Shown: positions 42,404 to 51,900 of the stretch, one piece after another | Numbering within the stretch: the first letter of the stretch is position 1 | How the letters are laid out: the number at the start of each line of letters is the position of its first letter | Source: Ypsolopha sequella | Taxonomy: Eukaryota > Arthropoda > Insecta > Lepidoptera > Ypsolophidae | DNA: 64,000 nt | Assembly: GCA_934047225.1 (NCBI GenBank) | Contig: OW203992.1 | Span: 20,015,501 to 20,079,500 of the forward strand | Direction: 5' to 3' | Translations under genes and position numbers: made by a program | Notes under the pieces: model-generated | What the model was told of the DNA's origin: nothing | What the model saw: only the letters and a program-made list of their open reading frames with translations | The model's database searches: none

Positions 42404-43494
42404 TAATTTCTATTTATGTAGAATATTTTTCGTATAATTTTTTTAGTGCTATCTTTACATATAATGGTTATGAGATAAGATTACTGATTCATTCCAAGCA
42501 ATCTTAGAGATAAGCTTGCCGCTGTGTTCAACTTTAAATTGCAATGCTTGTTTTTTTATCTTTTTCTGTGTATGTACAATAAAGAACAAGAATAAGAAAT
42601 AAAATGTATTATTTTGTAACATGAAATTCTAATATTAATATAAAAACTTTCCCTTTTATATTATTTACTGCTGCGGCTCGACTTTACCACTATCTTACGG
42701 GCAAACCTACCCGAGTTAAGTTATTCAGGGAGAGTAAGAGGACAGCTCTCAAACAGGCACAACCAGCTGTTTAAGACTGTTATAGCCGGGCGTTAAACCA
42801 AACAGACTGGTGACGGGCAGTGGCGTCACTGATGCGAGGGTTTTGGCACCATGCTCACCAACCCGCCTGCCCAGCGTGCGTGAGTATGATGGGCATCACT
42901 TCCAAGAGAGGCGAAATCTTGGAAAGGCCTATGTTCAGCAGTGTAAAAAGACAGGCTGATGGATAGATGGACTGCTGCTGATTGATTAACACATGGAAAA
43001 TGACCAAATCATCATATTAATTTGATGAATTGCAAAAATACACATGAAATCATCGTCTTTTTTTTGGTCGTAGACATTCGAAGAAGAAAATCTAAACAGA
43101 AAACGAAATAGTTTTCAACTTTCTTTCTACACGGGCATCTACCTAAACCATTATTCATCCAACTTTAAGCCAACAGCTGGCTATAGTCATAATACTGCTA
43201 AAGCAACGTTTTAAAATAAACCAACAGATTACATTAAAATTTTTGCCAACTCTATTGTAATATTTTCGTCGAAAATTCCACTGAATTTTGTTCTTACCTA
43301 TAGAAAATATAAAAATTTATGTTTACGAACATGAAATCCGGTGGAATAGTGCAAATACATTATAATTTCTACTAAATAGTTCGTCAATCTTATAAGAAAC
43401 GTTTGTATAATTTTACATTTGCTGTCAATGTTACAAGCAATGACTTTATTTATTCCTTACAATGTCGGGAAAAAATGTAAGGGCAACACTATTG
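42404..43494. repeat. Intergenic with retroelement-derived repeat, copy 2
   Basis: 42690-42970 is the reverse-orientation counterpart of 2680-3010 (GACTGGTGACGGGCAGTGGC, GCTCACCAACCCGCCTGCCC). It ends in GGAAAGGCCTATGTTCAGCA, a sequence type I associate with the 3' end of RTE-like LINEs, with a short GATGGATAGATGGA tail. The remainder, to the LINE target site, has no gene. Confidence 0.55.
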
Positions 43495-43498
43495 AAAA

Positions 43499-43511
43499 GG
43501 GAAAATTAAAA
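43499..43511 (+). repeat. Left target-site duplication of the LINE
   Basis: GGGAAAATTAAAA, repeated exactly at 48776-48788. It is preceded by AAAA, which also matches but cannot be told from the A-tail. Confidence 0.85.
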
Positions 43512-43642
43512 GACTTTTTGGCGGGCTTTTGAAGTAATAGGCGGGAATTTTCAAAGAGCTTTTTGAAATAGTAATTTTGATATGAAAAACAACTTGTTTC
43601 TTCTTGTAAATAGTGTAAAAATCTTATAAATAGCATAAATAA

Positions 43643-44890
43643 GTGGTTAAAATGAAAGACCCTCCGGGGGCTGAGGCCCCTGGAAAAATACGTGACTTAT
43701 CTCCCCCATGCCTAAAAAGGGGGCGAGAAGACAACAGCGTTGATGAAAGAGTTAATCTCCTAGACAATACCGAGGACTCATTAATATATAAACCATATTT
43801 AAAACCCGGTTATACTAGAATTTTCCCGGAAAACCAGGTGAGTACGGAATATACAGTCTTTGTTGAAAGTACCAAGGATGATGAAAAGTTGGGAAACAAG
43901 AATCCTTTGATGACAACTAGCCTCTTCAAAAATGATATCAAGGGAGTCAAGGAAGTGCGAAGAATTACAGCGAAAAAAATTGGTGTAACATTTTCGCAGT
44001 GCAACAATGCGAACAACTTTTTAGTGAACAATGACTTTTTGAACAAATACTACATGAGGGCTTATATACCTGCCTCACAGGTAGAAGTGATAGGCGTATT
44101 GAGATTTGTCCCGACTAATATTAGTAACGAGGAACTTTTTAAAAAATTGACATCGGACTATGAGATTGTCGGAGTAAGGCGTTTTACAAGGAAGGTAAAT
44201 GGAGCCATAGTGCCATATGGCTCTGTTAGTGTAACCTTTCTAAGCAATGTATTACCAGACTCAGTATACCTGGACATTTTCCGATTTAAAGTATTTGAAT
44301 ATAATGCACCGCTGATGCAATGCTTCAAATGCTTTAAATTTAATCATGGCGCTAAATATTGTAAATCATTACAAACATGTTCCATTTGTGCAGGAGAGCA
44401 TCATTTCACGTGTTGCTCAAAAGAAGCGACTGTAAAATGTATTAATTGTGGAGGAGCCCATTTAGCTGTCTCGAGGGATTGCCCTATAAAAATTACCAAA
44501 ATCCAAGAAAAACGAAACAAAAATAACTATGCGCATGCTTTGGCCAGCCCAAAACCTGAGAATTTATTAAAAAATTACAAAAAAGACTTTCCACCACTAA
44601 AAAATGTCCACACACCACTAGAAAATAATTCACAGAAAAATATACAAAAAACAGTGTCGAAAATAGTACCCAAAAAAAATGACATCAAAATAAAAGAAAA
44701 TACAATAGCAAAAGAAAAAATATCTACTAAGGAAAATGAACAAAAAGATGATTTCGTTACAAAAATTCTAGAAAATGAAACAATTCTGCAGGGATTGGTT
44801 GCAGCACTGGTCACAATTGGAAATAGCAATAGGACAATCACTTTATCGGTGATAAAAGAAATTTTATCAGATACTTTAAAAAATGGATAA
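43643..44890 (+). CDS. LINE ORF1, gag-like nucleic-acid-binding protein, 415 residues
   Basis: ORF1 proteins of this group coat the element RNA. Three zinc knuckles lie at residues about 227-285. The first is a classic CX2CX4HX4C (C-FK-C-FKFN-H-GAKY-C). The second begins CSICAGEHH and the third is CINCGGAHLAVSRDC. The region before them (about 140-225) is consistent with the RRM-like fold seen in related gag proteins. The tail is lysine-rich (KKNDIKIKENTIAKEK). The stop overlaps the ORF2 start in ATGGATAA, which suggests coupled re-initiation. No stops or frameshifts. Confidence 0.9.
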   Translation: MVKMKDPPGAEAPGKIRDLSPPCLKRGREDNSVDERVNLLDNTEDSLIYKPYLKPGYTRIFPENQVSTEYTVFVESTKDDEKLGNKNPLMTTSLFKNDIKGVKEVRRITAKKIGVTFSQCNNANNFLVNNDFLNKYYMRAYIPASQVEVIGVLRFVPTNISNEELFKKLTSDYEIVGVRRFTRKVNGAIVPYGSVSVTFLSNVLPDSVYLDIFRFKVFEYNAPLMQCFKCFKFNHGAKYCKSLQTCSICAGEHHFTCCSKEATVKCINCGGAHLAVSRDCPIKITKIQEKRNKNNYAHALASPKPENLLKNYKKDFPPLKNVHTPLENNSQKNIQKTVSKIVPKKNDIKIKENTIAKEKISTKENEQKDDFVTKILENETILQGLVAALVTIGNSNRTITLSVIKEILSDTLKNG

Positions 44891-47800
44891 GTTATATATT
44901 AGAGTTGCACAATTCAATATCGAAAGTGTTATACGAAAAAAACCACTCCTCATACAATTTTTGTATGAAAATGACATAGACATTTGTTTACTCAATGAAA
45001 CAAGGTTGAAAGAAAACAGCAATTTTTACATTTCAGGTTATAATTTAATCAATCAAAATGGTAGTAAAGGTCTTCATGGTGTAGCAATCTTGATAAAAAA
45101 CTCTTTGAAATTTTCTGTTGTCCAAACACCATTTTATGAATATTTACAGTCTGTTGCAATAACTTTGTCTACAGATGTTGGTAATCTATCCATTTTATGT
45201 GTTTATGCTCCTCCTGGACATGGTCGATTTAAATGCAGAAAACTAAGACAAATAATAAATAGTCTACCCAAACCTACATTATTGTCGGGTGACCTAAATG
45301 CACATCATGTTGCGTTTGGCTGTCAGACAACAAAATCGAGAGGTACTGATGTGTTTAACTTATTGGATGAAATAGATCTATGCATATTAAACACTGGCTC
45401 TCCAACAACAGTGGGGAGGCATAATCACAATCCTTCAGCTATAGACATAAGTTGTATTAGTCCATCTGTTGCGCCATTGTGTCAATGGAAAGTACACGAT
45501 GACTGTATGGGAAGTTATCATTTTCCCACTATTATAGACATACAGACTTCGATACAAAAGTACGAGACTGGGACGCCATCTGAACGCTACTGCTATAATA
45601 AAGCTGATTGGTCGTTATTTAAATCTGAATCAGAAAAAACATTTAAAAATTTCACCATTAACTTTGAAAATCCACTAAATACTTATGAAATTTTCTGTGA
45701 ATCCCTTTCTAAAATCAAAGACATATGTATCCCAAAAACAAAACCATCTCTAGCTAAAAATATTTATAGAAAAAAACCTGTTCCTTGGTGGGACAGTGAT
45801 TGTTTAGAAGCTGTTAAAAAAAGTAAAGATGCTCTAAATCTATTTAAATCAGATTCAAGTCTTGAAAATTATATAGCATATAAACGAATTGATGCAATGA
45901 AAAAACGTCTTCTTTCGGAAAAAAAGAAAAGCGGATGGGTAAAGCTATGTGAATCGTTTAATAGATACACACCAGTCAGTACTATATGGAATTATATTAG
46001 AAAATTTAAACGGGTTGCTGCATTTAAATCTTCCAAAAATGATGATTGGATACCAGCCTTCTTGGACAAATATGCACCAACGTCCCCACCTGAAAAAGAA
46101 ACGGATAAAATATTATTAGAACATTTTTTTAATAAACCCGGAAGCATAGGGAGCCGTTTTCTTTCTGAATCATTCACTTGGCAGGAATTTCTAGGAGCAA
46201 TTAAATCTAGGAAAGATACTACTCCTGGCCTTGACGACATCTCATATAAACTGATCAGAAATCTCCACCCAGATGCACAAAAAACCCTTTTACAGATCTT
46301 TAATTTACTATGGGACACCCAAACGATACCAACCAGTTGGAAAACTCAATGTGTTATTCCTATCCTAAAACAAGATAAACCTGTCAATGACTACAATTCC
46401 TACAGACCTATATCATTATCATCATGTGTAGGTAAGATTTTTGAATACATGTTGAAAGTCCGACTAGATTGGTATATAGAATCAAATAACTTATTACCTG
46501 AGCAACAATTTGGTTTTCGCAAAGGGAGGTGTGCCACAGAAAACTTCACATCACTCGTCTCAGACATAAAGAATTCTTTTTTCAGTCATTCTTCAACAAT
46601 TTGTGCCTTTTTGGATGTGCAAGGTGCTTTTGACAATGTCAATCCAACTGTCCTCACTGAGATTTTGAGTGATCTGAAAATACCGGGTAAAGTCTGTAAA
46701 TGGGTATTTAACTTTTTGTATGAAAGAAGCATGTATCTCAAATACAATGACATCATACATGGCCCTAGATTTGTATATAAAGGTACAATGCAGGGTGCTA
46801 CTATCTCTCCCTTACTTTATAACTTATACACTTGTCAAATTAATAAATATTTGACCGGAAAAGACATAAAATTTCTGCAATTTGCAGATGACTTGTTAAT
46901 ATATACTGTAAATACAAATGTAAATGTAGCTGTAAATAATCTGAACAATGCGCTTGTACAGGTTCACAACTACTATTCTAATAAACTTAAACTTAATATC
47001 AATGCTGACAAAAGTGGTGCAATGATATTTTCTAAGAAATATAATGATGAAGACAAATATTCTTTAAAATATGATGGAAAACCTTTACCATGGCTACATG
47101 AAAAGAAATTTTTAGGTGTTTGGCTGGACAAAAAATTGTCATTTCATGACCATGTAAACCACATTATACAAAATGCTTCAAAAGGCCTGAATATACTACG
47201 GTCATTGGCTGGGGTACATTGGGGTTCTGATCCAAAAATTTTATCAATGCTGTATAAGAGTATAGTACGTAGTCACTTTGATTATAGTTCACTGGCGTAT
47301 ATGAATGCAAATCTCTCACTGCTACGCAAATTAGAAATCATACAGAATAAAGCTTTAAGAATTATAACAGGTGCCATGTGTTCAACACCAATAAACGCCA
47401 TGCAGTGTGAGACTTGCATTCCTCCTCTACATTTCAGACGCTTGCAGATAGCTGAGAGATTTTGTCTTAAATTATTATCCTCAGAATATAGATGTGTTTT
47501 AGATAGAATAATTCCACAACAGAATATATTAACAACCAACTTGGGTTCATATATAAATAGTACACAACTATTATCTGGTCATGTGCCTGAACTATTAAGA
47601 ATTATAATTCACCTCAAATCAATAACTGTAAATATGTATAAAAATTACATTTGGCCAATTTATAAGGCTGATCATTTTAACATACTAATTAATAATATCA
47701 CTGTACATAAGAACACTATCCAAAACCAAAATGATCTACTGGAATTCTTATCAGAAAACCAATTATATTCACTGTATACTGATGGTTCAAAGTCGGATGA

Positions 47801-48671
47801 TAGTGTAACTTCAGCTTTTTATGACCCCCAACAAAAGCTAACTAAATGTTTTAAGATTGATAAGAATTGCAGTATATTTACAGCTGAAAGTTATGCGATC
47901 TACCAAGCACTTGTACATACTGAAAATATTGACCATTCCAATGTCATGATCTTTTCTGACTCTTTAAGTGTATTATTGGCATTAGAAAGTAACCCATTTC
48001 AATATAACCTCAATTATTTGATCTATAGCATAAGAAATGTAATATATAATTTAAAAATTAGTGGTAAGAGTATAAGTCTCATGTGGGTACCTTCTCATAA
48101 GGGTATCACCGGAAACGAAATCGCTGATAAAACAGCTAAAAATCCTTGCGATGAAGACCACTCCATGGACCTTAAGATACCATTTACTGACTTCCACACT
48201 CAATTGACAGAGAACCTGAAATCATTATGGGTTAATTATTGGAAAGAAGTAAGCAAAGAAAAAGGGAAATGGTACGCTGAGATCCAAAAAAACCCGCCCG
48301 CCCAACCTTGGTACCACAGAAACAAGGCAGTGAATTCCAGAAAATATGTCACGACTCTAAACAGAATGCGATTCGGTCATTGCCAAACCCGTACTCACCT
48401 ATTCAGACTTAAACTGGTTGAAGACTCCAAATGCATTTACTGCGATGAGGAAAACGCTGATTTGAACCACATAGTATTCAATTGTCAACAGTTTGGCATT
48501 CACAGACTAATTCTTGTGACAGAACTCGAAGATATTTGTGAATCTGCTACAACCAAGGAACTTTTAAGTTCCTCGGCAACAACAACGCGCCTCCTACAAG
48601 ATCTTTTGGCTGATCCAAAATACTTTACACCCCTGTACAAATTTATTATTAACACTGTAAATAAACTTTGA
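44883..48671 (+). CDS. LINE ORF2: endonuclease, reverse transcriptase, RNase H, 1262 residues
   Basis: ORF2 nicks target DNA and copies the element RNA into it. Endonuclease (about 1-225): AQFNIESV, ICLLNETRLKENSNF, SGDLNAHHVAFGC; the usual SDH motif reads SYH here. Reverse transcriptase (about 400-720): YRPISLSSCVGKIFEYML, QQFGFRKGRCATEN, FLDVQGAFDNVNPTVL, MQGATISPLLYNLY and FADD at about 667-670. RNase H (about 960-1090): YTDGSKSDDSV (D about 965), FTAESYAIYQAL (E about 1001), FSDSLSVLLAL (D about 1025) and VPSHKGITGNEIADKTAK (H about 1070, D about 1080); the catalytic set is present. A C-terminal CIYCDEENADLNHIVFNC is a zinc-finger-like motif usual in such elements. The frame is intact throughout. 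Confidence 0.95.
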   Translation: MDKLYIRVAQFNIESVIRKKPLLIQFLYENDIDICLLNETRLKENSNFYISGYNLINQNGSKGLHGVAILIKNSLKFSVVQTPFYEYLQSVAITLSTDVGNLSILCVYAPPGHGRFKCRKLRQIINSLPKPTLLSGDLNAHHVAFGCQTTKSRGTDVFNLLDEIDLCILNTGSPTTVGRHNHNPSAIDISCISPSVAPLCQWKVHDDCMGSYHFPTIIDIQTSIQKYETGTPSERYCYNKADWSLFKSESEKTFKNFTINFENPLNTYEIFCESLSKIKDICIPKTKPSLAKNIYRKKPVPWWDSDCLEAVKKSKDALNLFKSDSSLENYIAYKRIDAMKKRLLSEKKKSGWVKLCESFNRYTPVSTIWNYIRKFKRVAAFKSSKNDDWIPAFLDKYAPTSPPEKETDKILLEHFFNKPGSIGSRFLSESFTWQEFLGAIKSRKDTTPGLDDISYKLIRNLHPDAQKTLLQIFNLLWDTQTIPTSWKTQCVIPILKQDKPVNDYNSYRPISLSSCVGKIFEYMLKVRLDWYIESNNLLPEQQFGFRKGRCATENFTSLVSDIKNSFFSHSSTICAFLDVQGAFDNVNPTVLTEILSDLKIPGKVCKWVFNFLYERSMYLKYNDIIHGPRFVYKGTMQGATISPLLYNLYTCQINKYLTGKDIKFLQFADDLLIYTVNTNVNVAVNNLNNALVQVHNYYSNKLKLNINADKSGAMIFSKKYNDEDKYSLKYDGKPLPWLHEKKFLGVWLDKKLSFHDHVNHIIQNASKGLNILRSLAGVHWGSDPKILSMLYKSIVRSHFDYSSLAYMNANLSLLRKLEIIQNKALRIITGAMCSTPINAMQCETCIPPLHFRRLQIAERFCLKLLSSEYRCVLDRIIPQQNILTTNLGSYINSTQLLSGHVPELLRIIIHLKSITVNMYKNYIWPIYKADHFNILINNITVHKNTIQNQNDLLEFLSENQLYSLYTDGSKSDDSVTSAFYDPQQKLTKCFKIDKNCSIFTAESYAIYQALVHTENIDHSNVMIFSDSLSVLLALESNPFQYNLNYLIYSIRNVIYNLKISGKSISLMWVPSHKGITGNEIADKTAKNPCDEDHSMDLKIPFTDFHTQLTENLKSLWVNYWKEVSKEKGKWYAEIQKNPPAQPWYHRNKAVNSRKYVTTLNRMRFGHCQTRTHLFRLKLVEDSKCIYCDEENADLNHIVFNCQQFGIHRLILVTELEDICESATTKELLSSSATTTRLLQDLLADPKYFTPLYKFIINTVNKL

Positions 48672-48775
48672 TAAAATTGATGTGAAAGTGATAGAAGAAA
48701 AAAGAAAACAATAACTACGTGCTCAAAAGGACAAGAATCCAGAGCCGTTAAAATATTAATAAAAAAAAAAAAAAA

Positions 48776-48788
48776 GGGAAAATTAAAA
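48776..48788 (+). repeat. Right target-site duplication of the LINE
   Basis: Exact copy of 43499-43511, directly after the A-tail. Confidence 0.85.
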
Positions 48789-48927
48789 AAAGTGGCCATT
48801 TTTTTTAATATTAGGTGTATTTAGACATGGCCTAAAATTACAACATACGCACGTGTGGAAAGTCGAACAATTTGGTTGTTGAATTCTATAAACAACAACA
48901 TAATTTAATTTTTCTGCCACATATACC

Positions 48928-51900
48928 ATGGTTGAATCCCTGGATAATTCTCATTCAGGTAAATAATAACATTTGACTAAACGCTACTTGTTATTGTTAT
49001 TCCTAACCTTAAAAAATTAATGTGTACCGTTATTGTTTACCCAGATTCCGAGGAGGAATTAAACCCTGAAGCTCATAAAAAATCTTTGGAGAAGCTCAAG
49101 AAAACAGACCCAGACTTCTACAGCTTCCTCGAGGAGAATGATGAGAACTTACTGAACTTTGGTGTCGACTCGGATGAGGAAGAAGGTTCTGACAAAGAGG
49201 ATGACGATGGCGACGAGAGTCTGCACCACCCCGGTCCGTTGCAGGCTGACAGTGACGAGAGTGATTTTGAGGTTAATATTATCATGACTACAAGTGTACA
49301 TACTTACAGTATACATTTCTTACACATACTCTCGCCTGTCTCAGAGGGGTAGGCAGAGACTAAAAAGAGATGAATGGTAACTTTTTGATGTCACAGACCA
49401 CTAAGCCATTAGACATTGTAAGGAGGACAAACCTGTTTCAGTTATTTCTGTATAAAATTTATAAAATCATACTTAAATGACCCTAAAATATGGGAGACCT
49501 ATTGTGCAGAAGTGCATTTTTGGAACATTTAAACCTATCAGTACAGAAGTCACTTTTTGAACATAAATTCACTTCTGCTTCCGCTTCGGTGCTGCGGGAA
49601 ATGCAGCCCCTTTGCCCTTGCATAAGTTGCCTGTGCTTTATTACAGCGGGCGGGGGCTGCCTTCTCTAAATACCTGTGGCTTTACCAATATCCCCCCTCC
49701 TCCCTCCTGCAGTGAGTCCGGCAAAGTACATTTTATTTTATCATTTATGATAACTTCATTTTAATACACTCTTAATTTTTGAAATGCAAATGTAAAATAA
49801 AGAAGATGCGCTTTTAAAGAATTGTCATTCAAAAATGGTACCAGATACTTAAAAGGACAAAAGGTTCATCATTTTGGTTCACACTGTGAGGGCCAGTGTG
49901 ATTAGCTTAATCTTGAGATACAGAATGCTATTTATTGGACCTGTCAGTATACTAATCTGTGTTGAACACATTTATTTTGGGGTAATTTTTCAGTGCTAAT
50001 CAGACTTCTATTCTTTTTGTTCGCTGCTCTAAGTATATATTAATAAAAACAGATATTGTTTGCTAAAGATTCCTTGCACACTCTTTGCTAGACTCTGAAC
50101 CTTGCTTTTGTTCAAGTAGAGATCTCCACTAGAGATGAAACGGATAGTGATTTGGCCGGATACCGGATACCGGATATCCGGCGAGGCACTAGGCCGGATA
50201 GCCGGATATCCGGCGGCCGGATATCCGGCTCAAGATATGCATTTCGCACTATTGAGCAAGTCTAAATATTACGCACCAAGGTGCGTGCGGGTGCAAGTGG
50301 GCGAGATTATCTTGCATTTTTAAATGAAGATTATATATATCTAAATGATCATTTCTAATATTGATCGTATCACAATCATACAAATGCTGGTTTGCAAACG
50401 CGAAATAATCTCCAATCCTAACGAAATTTGTAAATATGTATCTTTTGTCTCCTTGGAGTGGTGTATACTGTATATAAATGAACAGGTATCTTTAAATGAA
50501 TCCGCGTAATATACTGTTCATACTGAACAAATTTTCCAAAGTAACATATTGAAAAAACAAAATTAAACCTGCCCGCCCAGTGCCCTTTCAAAATTTAAAG
50601 TAGGTTTTCAAAATGAGTATGGAAACATGAAAATATTTTTTCATTTCCACAAGTATGTTTCTTTGGAAAATTGTTTAGTATGGTTTCAGTATGACCATGT
50701 GTTTTTATTAAAAGATACATGTTGAGTTACATTCGGTATATTGTGAGACCAAAAGAAGCTGATGTAATGTATGAAGAAAAGCATAAACGTTTATTCCCAA
50801 CAATTGATGTAAAGCTTGTCTTTATCTACCATAGCTCAATTCTTATTCACTTTATGTATTAGAATTTAGATTATTCAATCATTGATACAACTATTTTGTG
50901 ATTTAAACGACTTTTTGTATGTTGAGTTAAGTATCCGGTATCCAGCCGGATACTGACTACTATCCGGCCGGATACCGGATACCAAAAATATGGCCGGATA
51001 GGCCGGATACCGGATAGTAACCGGATATCCGTTTCATCTCTAATCTCCACTATTGTTAATAAATAGCAATTTATTTTAAATATAAAATGAATCTACTCTA
51101 CCTATAGCCTATGGGCGCACCGTGGGTTACCCTATGTATTGAGTAACAAAATGTGACCAATTCATAGATGTGTAGAAAAAAAACTTAATCAAAATTAACA
51201 GGGTTGGCTGCCCGCAACCTGGAGCACTTTTTAAAGATAGCAAAAAAAAAAATCTTATAAAATATTATGACATCCATAAGTAACTAGTAAGGCCCTTCTA
51301 CGTTTAATAGAGTGTATCAAAGCGTGTATATGTATGATGATACTAACGTGAGTCAGCCTGATTTTGTGAAAGATTGATTTATTTGAAAAAATTGCTTCAG
51401 CAAGATGTGACCAATTCTAAGGTTGTAGAAACAAAAACTACATCAAATTAAACAGGGTTGGCTAGGCGCAATCCTATGTATTTTGAAGTAGTTTTTTTCT
51501 ACACAACTACAAATAGGTCCCATCTTGTTACATAATTACTCAATACATAGGGTTACCAACTTTATGTTCCTAGTCTACTACTGCAATCACAGTCATTAAT
51601 TAGTTGTGCTGACTTGTACCTGGTGTTATGAAGTTAAAAGCCACTACCTAATTTTATAACCTAAGTTCTGTTCTGTCTTTTCAGTAAAGACACATGGGGC
51701 ACAAGTCCAGGGCCCCCTGTTTTGATAAGGGTTTCTAAATGCGCGACATCCTTAAATGATTTTTTCCCTATATTTAAACCAAATAAGGCACATAAAAACA
51801 ATATTCAAAAACAAAGAAATTAATTTTCATATTCAGTTTTTATTCAATGTGATGTTCATAATGTTTGTTCCAAAGGTTTTGCAACAGTTTACACAATTTA

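Larger units (their letters stand above)
43512..48775 (+). mobile_element. Full-length two-ORF non-LTR retrotransposon (I-group, with RNase H)
   Basis: The element starts at GACTTTTTGGCGGGC after a copy of the target sequence, carries ORF1 and ORF2 overlapping by 8 bp, and ends in a short 3' UTR and an A-tail. The sequence GGGAAAATTAAAA flanks it on both sides (43499-43511 and 48776-48788), and neighbouring A residues could extend it to about 17 bp. This is a target-site duplication that marks both ends. Both frames are uninterrupted. APE-type endonuclease, reverse transcriptase and a C-terminal RNase H place it in the I/LOA group rather than Jockey. It lies between the 73-residue gene and NOC2, in the same orientation as both. 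Confidence 0.93.
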
